From positions 248,001 through 312,000 of the forward strand of contig NZ_QOIN01000042.1 of assembly GCF_003323715.1 (NCBI RefSeq): a DNA stretch of 64,000 nt. Direction: 5' to 3'. The position numbers and the translations under genes were made by a program. The DNA comes from Streptomyces diacarni. GTDB lineage: Bacteria; Actinomycetota; Actinomycetes; Streptomycetales; Streptomycetaceae. This document shows positions 26,411 through 33,978 of this stretch, piece by piece (the stretch's first letter is position 1; each line of letters begins with the position of its first letter). The notes under the pieces are model-generated. The model searched no databases, had not been told where the DNA came from, and was given only the letters and a program-made list of their open reading frames with translations.

Positions 26411-26416
26411 TAGAGT
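26411..26416 (+). promoter_or_regulatory. Candidate -10 box of tRNA-Gly(GCC) copy 1
   Basis: TAGAGT lies about 40 bases before the tRNA, matching the hexamer before the preceding tRNA. No good -35 box is seen. Confidence 0.4.
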
Positions 26417-26454
26417 AGTGGTCGCGCCGCTCGGTGAAAGCCGAGTGGAGGCAT

Positions 26455-26527
26455 GCGGACGTAGCTCAGTTGGTAGAGCGCAACCTTGCCAAGGTTGAGG
26501 TCGCGAGTTCGAGCCTCGTCGTCCGCT
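26455..26527 (+). tRNA. tRNA-Gly (anticodon GCC), copy 1
   Basis: 73 bases, acceptor GCGGACG/CGTCCGC, discriminator T, anticodon GCC in CTTGCCAAG. It is identical to the copy at 30949, together with the following ten bases, so an 82-bp perfect direct repeat brackets the genes between them. Confidence 0.95.
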
Positions 26528-26535
26528 CAGCGCAG

Positions 26536-26567
26536 AAAGGGCCCCGGTCTTCGGACCGGGGCCCTTT
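26536..26567 (+). terminator. tRNA-Gly terminator
   Basis: A 14-bp perfect stem (AAAGGGCCCCGGTC and complement) has a 4-base loop and lies directly after the tRNA. Confidence 0.85.
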
Positions 26568-26570
26568 CGC

Positions 26571-26623
26571 ATGGCGTCGCGCGCATGGTGTCGCGCACAT
26601 GGCGTCGCCTCGCATGGTGTCGC
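26571..26623. repeat. ATGGYGTCGC repeat, four units
   Basis: ATGGCGTCGC or ATGGTGTCGC occurs at 26571, 26585, 26599 and 26614, a 14-15-base period, upstream of the ABC transporter operon. It may be a simple repeat or a set of binding sites. Confidence 0.6.
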
Positions 26624-26717
26624 GCACCGCATGGTCCCGGCTCCGGATGACATTCGTCATCAGCACCCATGACGGTCCGCACTCGATTGCGGCCTGTCCC
26701 GGCGGGAGTCTGAGGAT

Positions 26718-27704
26718 ATGGACGCGATAGAGGTCGAAGGGCTGAGGCGCCGCTACGAGGCGGCGGGCGGGGGCACGTCGGGCAGCGGGTTCGAGGCTGT
26801 GCGTGGCGTGTCGTTCTCTGTGCGCGAGGGGGAGATATTCGCGCTGCTGGGCACCAACGGAGCGGGCAAGACCTCCACGGTGGAGGTGCTGGAGGGGCTG
26901 GCGAGGCCGACGGCGGGCACGGTGCGGGTGCTGGGATTCGACCCGTTCACGCAACGTGCGTACGTGCGGCCGCGCACCGGCGTCATGTTGCAGGAGGGCG
27001 GGTTCCCCTCGGAGCTGTCGGTCGTCGAGACGGCGACGATGTGGGCGGGGGTCACCAGTGAGGCCCGGCCGCCGCGTGAGGTGCTCGAACTGGTCGGGTT
27101 GGGCACGCGGTGCGACGTCCGCGTCAAGCAGTTGTCGGGTGGTGAACGGCGGCGGCTGGACCTGGCGTTGGCGCTGATCGGGCGGCCCGAGGTGCTCTTC
27201 TTGGACGAGCCGACGACCGGCATGGACCCCGAGGGGCGGCGGGACATGGCCGCGTTGGTGCGCGAGCTGCGCGCCGAGGGCACGACGGTGCTGCTGACGA
27301 CGCACTACCTGGAAGAGGCCGAGCAGTTGGCCGACCGGCTGGCGATCATGCAGGCCGGGAGGGTCGTGGCGGCGGGGACGACGGAGCAGGTGGTGGCGGA
27401 GCGGCCGTCGCGGATCTCGTTCCGGATGCCGGCCGACTTGCACGCGAGGGAGCTTCCGCTGAGTGTTCCGGCGGCCGTGGACGGACGCAGGGTCTCGATA
27501 CGTACGCACGAGCTCCAGCCGGTGCTGACGGAGCTGTTGCTGTGGGCCCGGGAGGCGGGCGTGCGCCTGGAAAGCCTGCAGGCACGGTCCGCGTCGCTGG
27601 AGGAGGCGTTCTTGGAGATAGCCCAGGCGGGCCACCGGCCGGAGGACGGCGGGGACACGAGCGCACACATGAGCACGGACGCGGTGACGGGGGTATGGGC
27701 ATGA
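26718..27704 (+). CDS. ABC exporter ATP-binding protein
   Basis: 328-residue ATPase of the DrrA/CcmA-type export family. Walker A is GTNGAGKTS, the Q-loop LQEGG, the signature LSGGERRRLDLALAL, Walker B VLFLDEPTTGMD, and the H-loop THYLEEAEQ. A ~70-residue C-terminal domain follows, as in drug and polysaccharide exporters. It is coupled to the permease gene (stop overlaps ATGA at 27701-27704). The two-component genes downstream probably sense the same signal or substrate, as in DesKR- and LiaRS-like modules (inference). Confidence 0.9.
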   Translation: MDAIEVEGLRRRYEAAGGGTSGSGFEAVRGVSFSVREGEIFALLGTNGAGKTSTVEVLEGLARPTAGTVRVLGFDPFTQRAYVRPRTGVMLQEGGFPSELSVVETATMWAGVTSEARPPREVLELVGLGTRCDVRVKQLSGGERRRLDLALALIGRPEVLFLDEPTTGMDPEGRRDMAALVRELRAEGTTVLLTTHYLEEAEQLADRLAIMQAGRVVAAGTTEQVVAERPSRISFRMPADLHARELPLSVPAAVDGRRVSIRTHELQPVLTELLLWAREAGVRLESLQARSASLEEAFLEIAQAGHRPEDGGDTSAHMSTDAVTGVWA

Positions 27705-28525
27705 GTACGACGAGCGCGACGACGGCCAATCCGCTGAAGCCGGCCGGTGGCGGCCGGGCGAGCACGCTCTCGCCGCGGCGTATACGGGCGCTGGCGCGCG
27801 CGGAGCTGACGCTGCTGGTGCGCAACAGGGCGTCGCTCTTCGTGGCGCTGCTGCTGCCGATCGTTCTGACGTTCTCCACCAAGACGGCCGCCGAGCAGGC
27901 CGACCTGTCCGGCACGGGGCTCTCGGTGGGGACGGCCGTGCTGCCGGGCTCCGTGGGGATGGTGCTGCTGTTCGCCGTCTACAGCAATCTCGTGGGCGTC
28001 TATGTCGCCCGTCGTGAGGAGTTGGTGCTCAAGCGGCTGCGCACGGGTGAGGCCAACGATGTGGAGATCCTCGGCGCTGCGGCGCTGCCTTCCGTTGCCA
28101 TCGGGCTCATACAGTCGGCCGTGCTGCTGATCGGCGGTGCGCTGCTGCTCGATACGGGGGTTCCTTCCCGCCCCGACCTGCTGGTGGCCGGCCTGCTCCT
28201 GGGCACGCTGATGATGGTGACGCTGGCCGCCGCTTCGGCCGCCGTCACCCGCACCGCGGAGCTGGCGCAGCTCACGCCGATGCCGCTGATGCTGGCGACG
28301 TTCGCCGGTTCGGGGCTCTTCGTGCCGCTCGAGGTCTTTCCCGACACGCTCGCGGAGGTGTGCCGCTGGCTTCCGATGACCCCGGTGACGGATCTGCTGC
28401 GGGGCGCCTGGACGGAGCAGCTGAGCGGCATGGAGACGCTGCGGGCGCTGGCGGTCGCCGTCGGCTGGACGGTGCTCGGCGGCTACGCGCTGCGCAAGCG
28501 CTTCCGCTGGGAGCCACGGCGCTGA
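27701..28525 (+). CDS. ABC-2 type permease
   Basis: 274 residues with six membrane helices. LVRNRASLFVALLLPIVLTF is the first helix and VGVYVARREELVLKRLRTGEANDVEILGAAALPS is the typical loop after helix 2 of ABC-2 permeases; SGLFVPLEVFPDTLAEVCRWLPMTPVTDLLRG is the classic C-terminal signature. It pairs with the ATPase at 26718 to form an exporter. ATG at 27701 overlaps the ATPase stop by four bases; the frame upstream is a shadow of that gene. Confidence 0.9.
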   Translation: MSTTSATTANPLKPAGGGRASTLSPRRIRALARAELTLLVRNRASLFVALLLPIVLTFSTKTAAEQADLSGTGLSVGTAVLPGSVGMVLLFAVYSNLVGVYVARREELVLKRLRTGEANDVEILGAAALPSVAIGLIQSAVLLIGGALLLDTGVPSRPDLLVAGLLLGTLMMVTLAAASAAVTRTAELAQLTPMPLMLATFAGSGLFVPLEVFPDTLAEVCRWLPMTPVTDLLRGAWTEQLSGMETLRALAVAVGWTVLGGYALRKRFRWEPRR

Positions 28526-28621
28526 GCCCGCTGGGCCCTGGTGACGGGGCCCCGGCCCGTGGCGGCACGTACCGTGTGAGGACCGTAGGCGAGGCGGAAC
28601 GGGGACAGGAGGCGGTCGTCG

Positions 28622-30229
28622 ATGCTCCGCTGGGGCCGGCAGAAGCGGCACGACTGGGAGAAGCGCAGCAGACTGGCGCAGGTCGAGGTGTCGACGCGCT
28701 GGCTGCTGCTGCTGACGCCGGCCATCTACTACCTGGGGGGCATGCCCGGGTTCTTCGCCGACATCTCCCCTGACCGGCTGCCCATGTCGCTCGGCGCCAC
28801 GGTGGCCGTGCTGGCGTTGGTGCAGGGCGGTCTGAGCGTACGCGGGCTGCGGGTGGCCATGGAGTGCTATCTGGGCGGTGCCGAGGCGCCGCGCCGTCTG
28901 CTGGCCGCGGTGCTGGCGGTCTTCGCCCTCGAGACGGCTGTTCTCGTCGTGATGCTCGTCCGCGGTTGGGCGGGGACTGCGGCCGCGCCCGCGTTGGCGC
29001 TGTTCGCGGTCGTGCCGAGCCTTTCGGGGCTGTACGCGCTGACGGTGTCGCGGCGGCGTGCGGTGGTCGTCCCGTTGGTGGTCAGCGCCCTGGTGCTGGC
29101 GGCCTTCGCGCTGGCGGGCATGGCGTGGCCGAGCCTGCTGGGTACCTTCCTCGTGCTGGTCTTCGGCAGCTTGTGCGGGGCGTTCTCGGTGCGGGGCACC
29201 GCCTGGTACCTGGCCGTGATGCGGGAGCTCGACGAGGCCAAGGAGGCGCAGTCGCGGCTCGCGGTCGCGGAGGAGCGGCTGCGGTTCAGTCGCGACCTGC
29301 ACGACGTGATGGGCCGCAACCTGTCGGTCATCGCGCTCAAGAGCGAGCTGGCCACCCAGCTCGCGCGGCGGGGCGCCGACTCGGCCATCGAGCAGATGCT
29401 TCAGGTGCAGCGGCTGGCCAGGGAGTCGCAGACCGAGGTCCGGGAGGTCGTACGCGGTTACCGCGAGGCCGGGCTGGAGACCGAACTGGCCGGTGCGCGC
29501 GGGGTCCTGCGGGCCGCCGGGGTGGACTGCCGTGTCGAGTCCACGGCACCGGAGATGGACCGCAGCGTGCAGTCCGCGCTGGGCTGGGTCGTGCGGGAAG
29601 GCGCCACCAACGTCCTGCGGCACGCGGACGCCGCCCGCTGCCTGATCAGTCTGACGACGGGCGCCCCGGGCACGGTGGCCCTGCTGATGGAGAACGACGG
29701 TGCCGAGCCGGGCGCTGCCGACCGCGGTTCGGGCCTCACCGGTCTCGCCGAGCGCCTCGCCGTTCTCGGCGGCACCTTGGTGCGGGCCGGGGCGGACGCC
29801 GAGGGGGTCTTCCGGTTGCACGCCGAGGTCCCGCTGCACGCAGAGGACCCCGGGGAGGTCTCCGGGGACGACGCGTCCGGCCCCCCGCACGCGGACGACG
29901 CCTCCGGTTCCGCGCGTGGGGACGGTGAGGCGTCGGGCGCGGCGGCGGGGTCGGAGACGTTCGAGGAGGGGCAGGTCGGCGGCGGTGGCCGACTGGCTGT
30001 GGCGGGCCCGGACACGGACACGAGCCGGGGCGCGAGCCCGGACGAGCACCGCCCGGCCCCCGGCGAGGGACAAAGACAGGTGCGGGAACAGGCACAGGGC
30101 CAAGCCCAAGGCCAAGGCCGGGGACAAGGGCAAGGGCAAGGGCAGGTACAGGTGGACAGACCGGGTGGGCTGCTGCGGCGTGCGCTGGCCCGCGGCGGTG
30201 TGACGTCCGGAGGAGGACCGCGTGGCTGA
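28622..30229 (+). CDS. DesK-like sensor histidine kinase
   Basis: 535 residues. About five or six membrane helices fill residues ~25-195 without a sizeable extracellular loop, as in membrane-stress or fluidity sensors. The HisKA_3 domain follows, with phospho-acceptor His227 in FSRDLHDVMGRNLSVIALKSE, then an ATPase domain (WVVREGATNVLRHADA, GSGLTGLAERLAVLGGTL). The last ~110 residues are a hydrophilic Gly/Gln/Asp-rich tail with REQAQGQAQGQGRGQGQGQG, absent from usual family members. It overlaps the regulator gene by eight bases. It presumably phosphorylates that regulator to control the upstream ABC exporter. Confidence 0.9.
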   Translation: MLRWGRQKRHDWEKRSRLAQVEVSTRWLLLLTPAIYYLGGMPGFFADISPDRLPMSLGATVAVLALVQGGLSVRGLRVAMECYLGGAEAPRRLLAAVLAVFALETAVLVVMLVRGWAGTAAAPALALFAVVPSLSGLYALTVSRRRAVVVPLVVSALVLAAFALAGMAWPSLLGTFLVLVFGSLCGAFSVRGTAWYLAVMRELDEAKEAQSRLAVAEERLRFSRDLHDVMGRNLSVIALKSELATQLARRGADSAIEQMLQVQRLARESQTEVREVVRGYREAGLETELAGARGVLRAAGVDCRVESTAPEMDRSVQSALGWVVREGATNVLRHADAARCLISLTTGAPGTVALLMENDGAEPGAADRGSGLTGLAERLAVLGGTLVRAGADAEGVFRLHAEVPLHAEDPGEVSGDDASGPPHADDASGSARGDGEASGAAAGSETFEEGQVGGGGRLAVAGPDTDTSRGASPDEHRPAPGEGQRQVREQAQGQAQGQGRGQGQGQGQVQVDRPGGLLRRALARGGVTSGGGPRG

Positions 30230-30860
30230 GGAGGCCGCAGCACCGGAGGGCGGCGCCATCCGGGTGCTGCTCGCGGATGACGAGCACCTGATCCGTGGGG
30301 CGCTGGCGGCGCTGCTGGCGTTGGAGGACGACCTGACGATCGTCGCGGAGGCGGCTTCGGGGACCGAGGCGACGGCCATGGCCACCGCGCACCGCCCGGA
30401 TGTGGCGGTGCTCGACCTGCAGATGCCGGGCGCGGACGGGGTGCGGGTCGCGGCGACGCTGCGCGAGTCGGTGCCCGGGTGCCGGACGATGATCGTGACG
30501 AGTCACGGCAGGCCGGGTCACCTCAAACGGGCGCTGGCCGCGGGCGTACGCGGCTTCGTGCCGAAGACCGCGTCGGCCGAACAGCTCGCGGAGATCATCC
30601 GTACCGTGCACGGCGGCAACCGCTACGTGGATCCGCAGCTGGCGGCGGACGCCATCAGCGCGGGGGACTCTCCGCTGTCGGCGCGGGAGGCCGAGCTGCT
30701 GGAGCTGGCCGCGGACGGTGCGCCGGTGGCGGACATCGCGAGCCGGGCATCGCTGACCCAGGGCACCGTCCGTAACTACCTGTCGGCGGCCGCGGCGAAG
30801 CTGGGCGCGGAGAACCGGCACGCCGCGGTCCGCATGGCCCGCGAGCGGGGGTGGATCTGA
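30222..30860 (+). CDS. NarL/LuxR-type response regulator (DesR-like)
   Basis: 212 residues. The receiver domain carries RVLLADDEHLIR and phospho-acceptor Asp65 (VAVLDLQMPG), and KT in FVPKTASAEQ. The C-terminal LuxR-type helix-turn-helix is SPLSAREAELLELAADGAPVADIASRASLTQGTVRNYLSAAAAKLGAENR. The GTG start overlaps the kinase gene, so the two are co-translated. The likely target is the ABC exporter operon ~3.5 kb upstream; no binding site was identified with confidence. Confidence 0.92.
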   Translation: MAEEAAAPEGGAIRVLLADDEHLIRGALAALLALEDDLTIVAEAASGTEATAMATAHRPDVAVLDLQMPGADGVRVAATLRESVPGCRTMIVTSHGRPGHLKRALAAGVRGFVPKTASAEQLAEIIRTVHGGNRYVDPQLAADAISAGDSPLSAREAELLELAADGAPVADIASRASLTQGTVRNYLSAAAAKLGAENRHAAVRMARERGWI

Positions 30861-30898
30861 GCGGCCGAGCGGAGGCCGCGGGCCCGGAAAAGTACGGC

Positions 30899-30904
30899 TA
30901 TACT
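30899..30904 (+). promoter_or_regulatory. Candidate -10 box of tRNA-Gly(GCC) copy 2
   Basis: TATACT lies 45 bases before the tRNA, just after the response-regulator gene. Confidence 0.45.
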
Positions 30905-30948
30905 GGGCCGCGCACCACTCAGGTCCGGGCCGGGCCGAGGGTGGGCGC

Positions 30949-31021
30949 GCGGACGTAGCTCAGTTGGTAGAGCGCAACCTTGCCAAGGTTGAGGTCGCGA
31001 GTTCGAGCCTCGTCGTCCGCT
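30949..31021 (+). tRNA. tRNA-Gly (anticodon GCC), copy 2
   Basis: Identical over all 73 bases to the copy at 26455. A terminator follows at 31062. It has its own candidate promoter and is convergent with purC. Confidence 0.95.
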
Positions 31022-31061
31022 CAGCGCAGAGAGTGCCGCGAGCAGCGAGGAGTAACGGGAA

Positions 31062-31092
31062 GAAGGCCCCGGTCGTCTCGACCGGGGCCTTC
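31062..31092. terminator. Bidirectional terminator tRNA-Gly/purC
   Basis: GAAGGCCCCGGTCG and its complement pair over 14 bp around a 3-base loop, between the tRNA (+) and the end of purC (-). Confidence 0.85.
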
Positions 31093-31118
31093 GCCGTGTG
31101 TCGACCGCGCTGCGCGGG

Positions 31119-32036
31119 TCAGCTCCAGGGCACGCCGGTGAGTCGTTCGTAGGCCTCGATGTAGCGGGCGCGGGTGGCCTCGACGACCTCGTCGGGGAGG
31201 GCGGGCGGGGGCTGCTCGCCGTTGCGGTCCCAGCCGGAGGCGGGCGAGGTGAGCCAGTCGCGGACGTACTGCTTGTCGAAGGACGGCTGCGAGCGGCCCG
31301 GCTGCCAGGTGTCGGCGGGCCAGAAGCGGGAGGAGTCGGGGGTGAGCACCTCGTCCGCGAGGGTGAGCACGGGCTCGCTGCCGGCCTCGCCCGTCTCGTC
31401 CCAGCCGAACTCGAACTTGGTGTCGGCCAGGATGATGCCGCGTTCGCGGGCGATGTCGCGGGCGCGGTCGTAGGCGGCGAGGGTGCGCTGGCGCAGTGTC
31501 GTCGCGGCCTCGGGGCCGACCTGGCGGGCCATCTCCTCGTAGCTGACGTTCTCGTCGTGCTCCCCCACCTCGGCCTTGGTGGCGGGGGTGAAGACGGAGC
31601 CGGGCAGCTCGGAGCCGTTCTCCAGACCGGGCGGCAGGGCGAGGCCGCAGACGGTCTGGTCCTTCTCGTACTCGGCCAGTCCAGAGCCTGCCAGGTAGCC
31701 GCGGGCCACGCACTCGACGGGGATCATGCGCAGCGGGCGGCACACCATCGTGCGGCCCTCCCAGTCGGCGGGGGCGCCGGCGGGTACGTCCGTGCTGAGC
31801 ACGTGGTTGGGCAGGTCTTCGAGCTGTTCGAACCACCACAGGGAGAGCCGGGTGAGGACGCGGCCCTTGTCGGGGATCGCGGTGGGCAGCACCCAGTCGA
31901 ACGCGGAGATCCGGTCGCTGGCGACCATCACCAGAGCGCCGTCCGCGTTCCGGTAGAGGTCGCGCACCTTGCCCGTGTGCAGGTGCACCAGGCCGGGGAC
32001 CTGGGCGGCCTCGGGTTTTTTGACGAATCCCGTCAC
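31119..32036 (-). CDS. purC: SAICAR synthase
   Basis: 305-residue phosphoribosylaminoimidazole-succinocarboxamide synthase (CAIR + aspartate + ATP to SAICAR). HTGKVRDLYRNADG, VASDRISAFDWVLPTAIPDKG, VECVARGYLAGSG and GIILADTKFEFG are family signatures. The length is that of the long actinobacterial type. GTG at 32036 has GGGAGGAAAG upstream, so I reject the longer open frame. Confidence 0.97.
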   Translation of the reverse strand: MTGFVKKPEAAQVPGLVHLHTGKVRDLYRNADGALVMVASDRISAFDWVLPTAIPDKGRVLTRLSLWWFEQLEDLPNHVLSTDVPAGAPADWEGRTMVCRPLRMIPVECVARGYLAGSGLAEYEKDQTVCGLALPPGLENGSELPGSVFTPATKAEVGEHDENVSYEEMARQVGPEAATTLRQRTLAAYDRARDIARERGIILADTKFEFGWDETGEAGSEPVLTLADEVLTPDSSRFWPADTWQPGRSQPSFDKQYVRDWLTSPASGWDRNGEQPPPALPDEVVEATRARYIEAYERLTGVPWS

Positions 32037-32249
32037 GTTCTTTCCTCCCTGGGGGCAGCCGACACGACACGGCGAGTGCCCCGATTCTCCCCTGCCACCC
32101 GGACGGGGTGCCTGTCGGGCCGACCCGGGCGGTGTCACCGGTCGAGGCGGCGTCACCGGTTCAGGCGGTGACGCCGGCGCCGGCAGCGTGGTCGGCCCTG
32201 CGCCGTCGCCGGGGCAGACCCCCAGACACTGCCGCGGGCCTGGGACGGG

Positions 32250-33848
32250 TCAGTCCCGTTTGCAGATGCGGTCGAGCAGGTTGCTGGTGGCGCGCTGGAC
32301 GCGTGTGTCGACGTAGCCGGGCCGGTCCAGGGCGGGCGACCAGGCGAAGGTGCCGGAGGAGAAGACGAGGGCGCCGGAGGGGGCGCGGTAGAGGGAGGTC
32401 TCCTGGTGGCGGGGGGTGCCGGCGCGGTCGCGGTAGGGAGAGTGGGCGAGGAGGATGCGGTCGGTGTGCTCGGGCAGCACGGTGCGCGGGAAGTAGCGGT
32501 CGGCCTCCCCGGCGACGAGGCCCGGCAGTTCGTCGCCCTCCACCGCGCCGGTGGCCTCCCACAGCCAGTGCTCGGCATTGCGGACGACGAGCGGGTAGGG
32601 CTCCGCGACCTGGCCCGCGTACTGGATGCCCAGCAGCGCCTGCTCGGGGTCGCCCTGCTCGCGCCAGAGCGCGGGGCGCCCGGGGCCGCGCCGTTTGCGG
32701 CAGGTCAGCAGGCGGTCGGGGGCCCCGGAGGGCAGCGCGTCGAGTTCGACCTGCCAGTACATGGTGTTGGCGGAGAGGAAGACCAGCGCGGTGCCGCTGT
32801 CGCGGGCCTGTTCGGCGGCGCGGCGCATCGGCACCGTCCAGTACTCGTCGTGTCCGGGGAAGACCAGGCCCCGGTAGCGCGTGGGGTCGATGCGCCCCGC
32901 GTGCAGGTCGCGGGTGTCGGCGTACGCCAGGTCGTAGCCGTACCGCTCGGCCCAGCGGATGAAGTCGTACGCGTGGCCGACGTGCAGCGGCAGGCCGGAG
33001 CCCGCGTAGGGGCGGTCGAACGAGACGGTCATCGCCGCCTCGCCCTCGCCCAGCAGCCGCCCGTCGTCGTCCCACGCGTGGTACAGGCTGGCGCCGGTGC
33101 GGCCGTCCTCGGGGAAGAGGTTGTAGGCCTGCCACGTCACGTCCGGCATCAGGAGCAGCAGATCCCCCGGGTCGCGGTCGCGGACGGTGAAGGGGATGTG
33201 GGAGCGGTGCCCGTCCGCGGTGGTCAGGACGGCGACGTAGGCACCGGTGGACCAGTAGTCGGGGATCTGCAGCCGCCAGGAGAGCCACCAGTGGTGGCAG
33301 GAGACGGTGCGGTCGGCGGCCATCGGCGCGGGCTGCATGATGCCGGACAGCCGCGGACTCGTGGCGATCTTGGTGGCGCCCGCACCGCCGTAGTGGCCGA
33401 TGCGGTAGATGTCGACGCTGAAGTCCTGCGGCGGGTTGACGGTGATGCGGAAGTCGAGGGACTCCCCCGGCGGCGTACCGCCCGCCACGGAGGCGAACCC
33501 CTTGATCTGGCAGCGCACGTCGTCCGCGGTGGGCGGGGCGCTGCTGGACAGGCCGCGCGTACGGGGCTTGGGGACGGTCTGCCCACCGCCCGCCAACTCG
33601 CGGACGAGTTCGGGGGTGCGGGAGGTCTGGCCGGGTGCCTGGTCGACGCAGTCGACGTACCAGGGGACGAGGCGGCCGTTCTCGAAGTAGTTCTCACTCA
33701 CCCGCAGCCAGGGCAGTGGCCCCTGGCCGAAGGGGTCGGTCACCGCGTGGGCGAGCGCTCCCGACTCCCAGCGCCTCAGCTGCTGCGGTCCGGCCGCGCC
33801 CGCGGGGTGCTCGCTCGGTCCGGTCCGCTCGACCTGCTCGATCCCCAT
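32250..33848 (-). CDS. N,N-dimethylformamidase beta-subunit-like protein
   Basis: 532 residues. From residue ~115 on it follows the C-terminal domain of the N,N-dimethylformamidase large subunit: IKGFASVAGGTPPGESLDFRITV (beta-sandwich), YRIGHYGGAGAT, then a glutaminase-like domain with LLLMPDVTWQAYNLF, SFDRPYA, and GLVFPGHDEYWTVPMRRAAEQARDSGTALVFLSANTMYWQ. In the known enzyme this subunit carries a mononuclear iron and cleaves amide C-N bonds with a small partner subunit; no such partner gene is adjacent. The real substrate is unknown. No signal peptide is visible. It lies between purC and the M48-like gene, same strand as both. Confidence 0.8.
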   Translation of the reverse strand: MGIEQVERTGPSEHPAGAAGPQQLRRWESGALAHAVTDPFGQGPLPWLRVSENYFENGRLVPWYVDCVDQAPGQTSRTPELVRELAGGGQTVPKPRTRGLSSSAPPTADDVRCQIKGFASVAGGTPPGESLDFRITVNPPQDFSVDIYRIGHYGGAGATKIATSPRLSGIMQPAPMAADRTVSCHHWWLSWRLQIPDYWSTGAYVAVLTTADGHRSHIPFTVRDRDPGDLLLLMPDVTWQAYNLFPEDGRTGASLYHAWDDDGRLLGEGEAAMTVSFDRPYAGSGLPLHVGHAYDFIRWAERYGYDLAYADTRDLHAGRIDPTRYRGLVFPGHDEYWTVPMRRAAEQARDSGTALVFLSANTMYWQVELDALPSGAPDRLLTCRKRRGPGRPALWREQGDPEQALLGIQYAGQVAEPYPLVVRNAEHWLWEATGAVEGDELPGLVAGEADRYFPRTVLPEHTDRILLAHSPYRDRAGTPRHQETSLYRAPSGALVFSSGTFAWSPALDRPGYVDTRVQRATSNLLDRICKRD

Positions 33849-33978
33849 GTGCTGCTCCCTCCCCGTCGCCTCGCTCCGCCTCCGCTGTGCCGCTGTGCCG
33901 CGTGGGTGACGGCGAACAGCACATCACACTATGCAAGGGCGCTATCACCCTTCGTCGCTCTATCGCTGGAGATGATCT

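Noticed and set aside
27305..30385. 1,026-codon open frame antisense to the ABC/histidine-kinase genes
   Set aside because: Low-complexity His/Gln/Arg product; the plus-strand genes have clear motifs.
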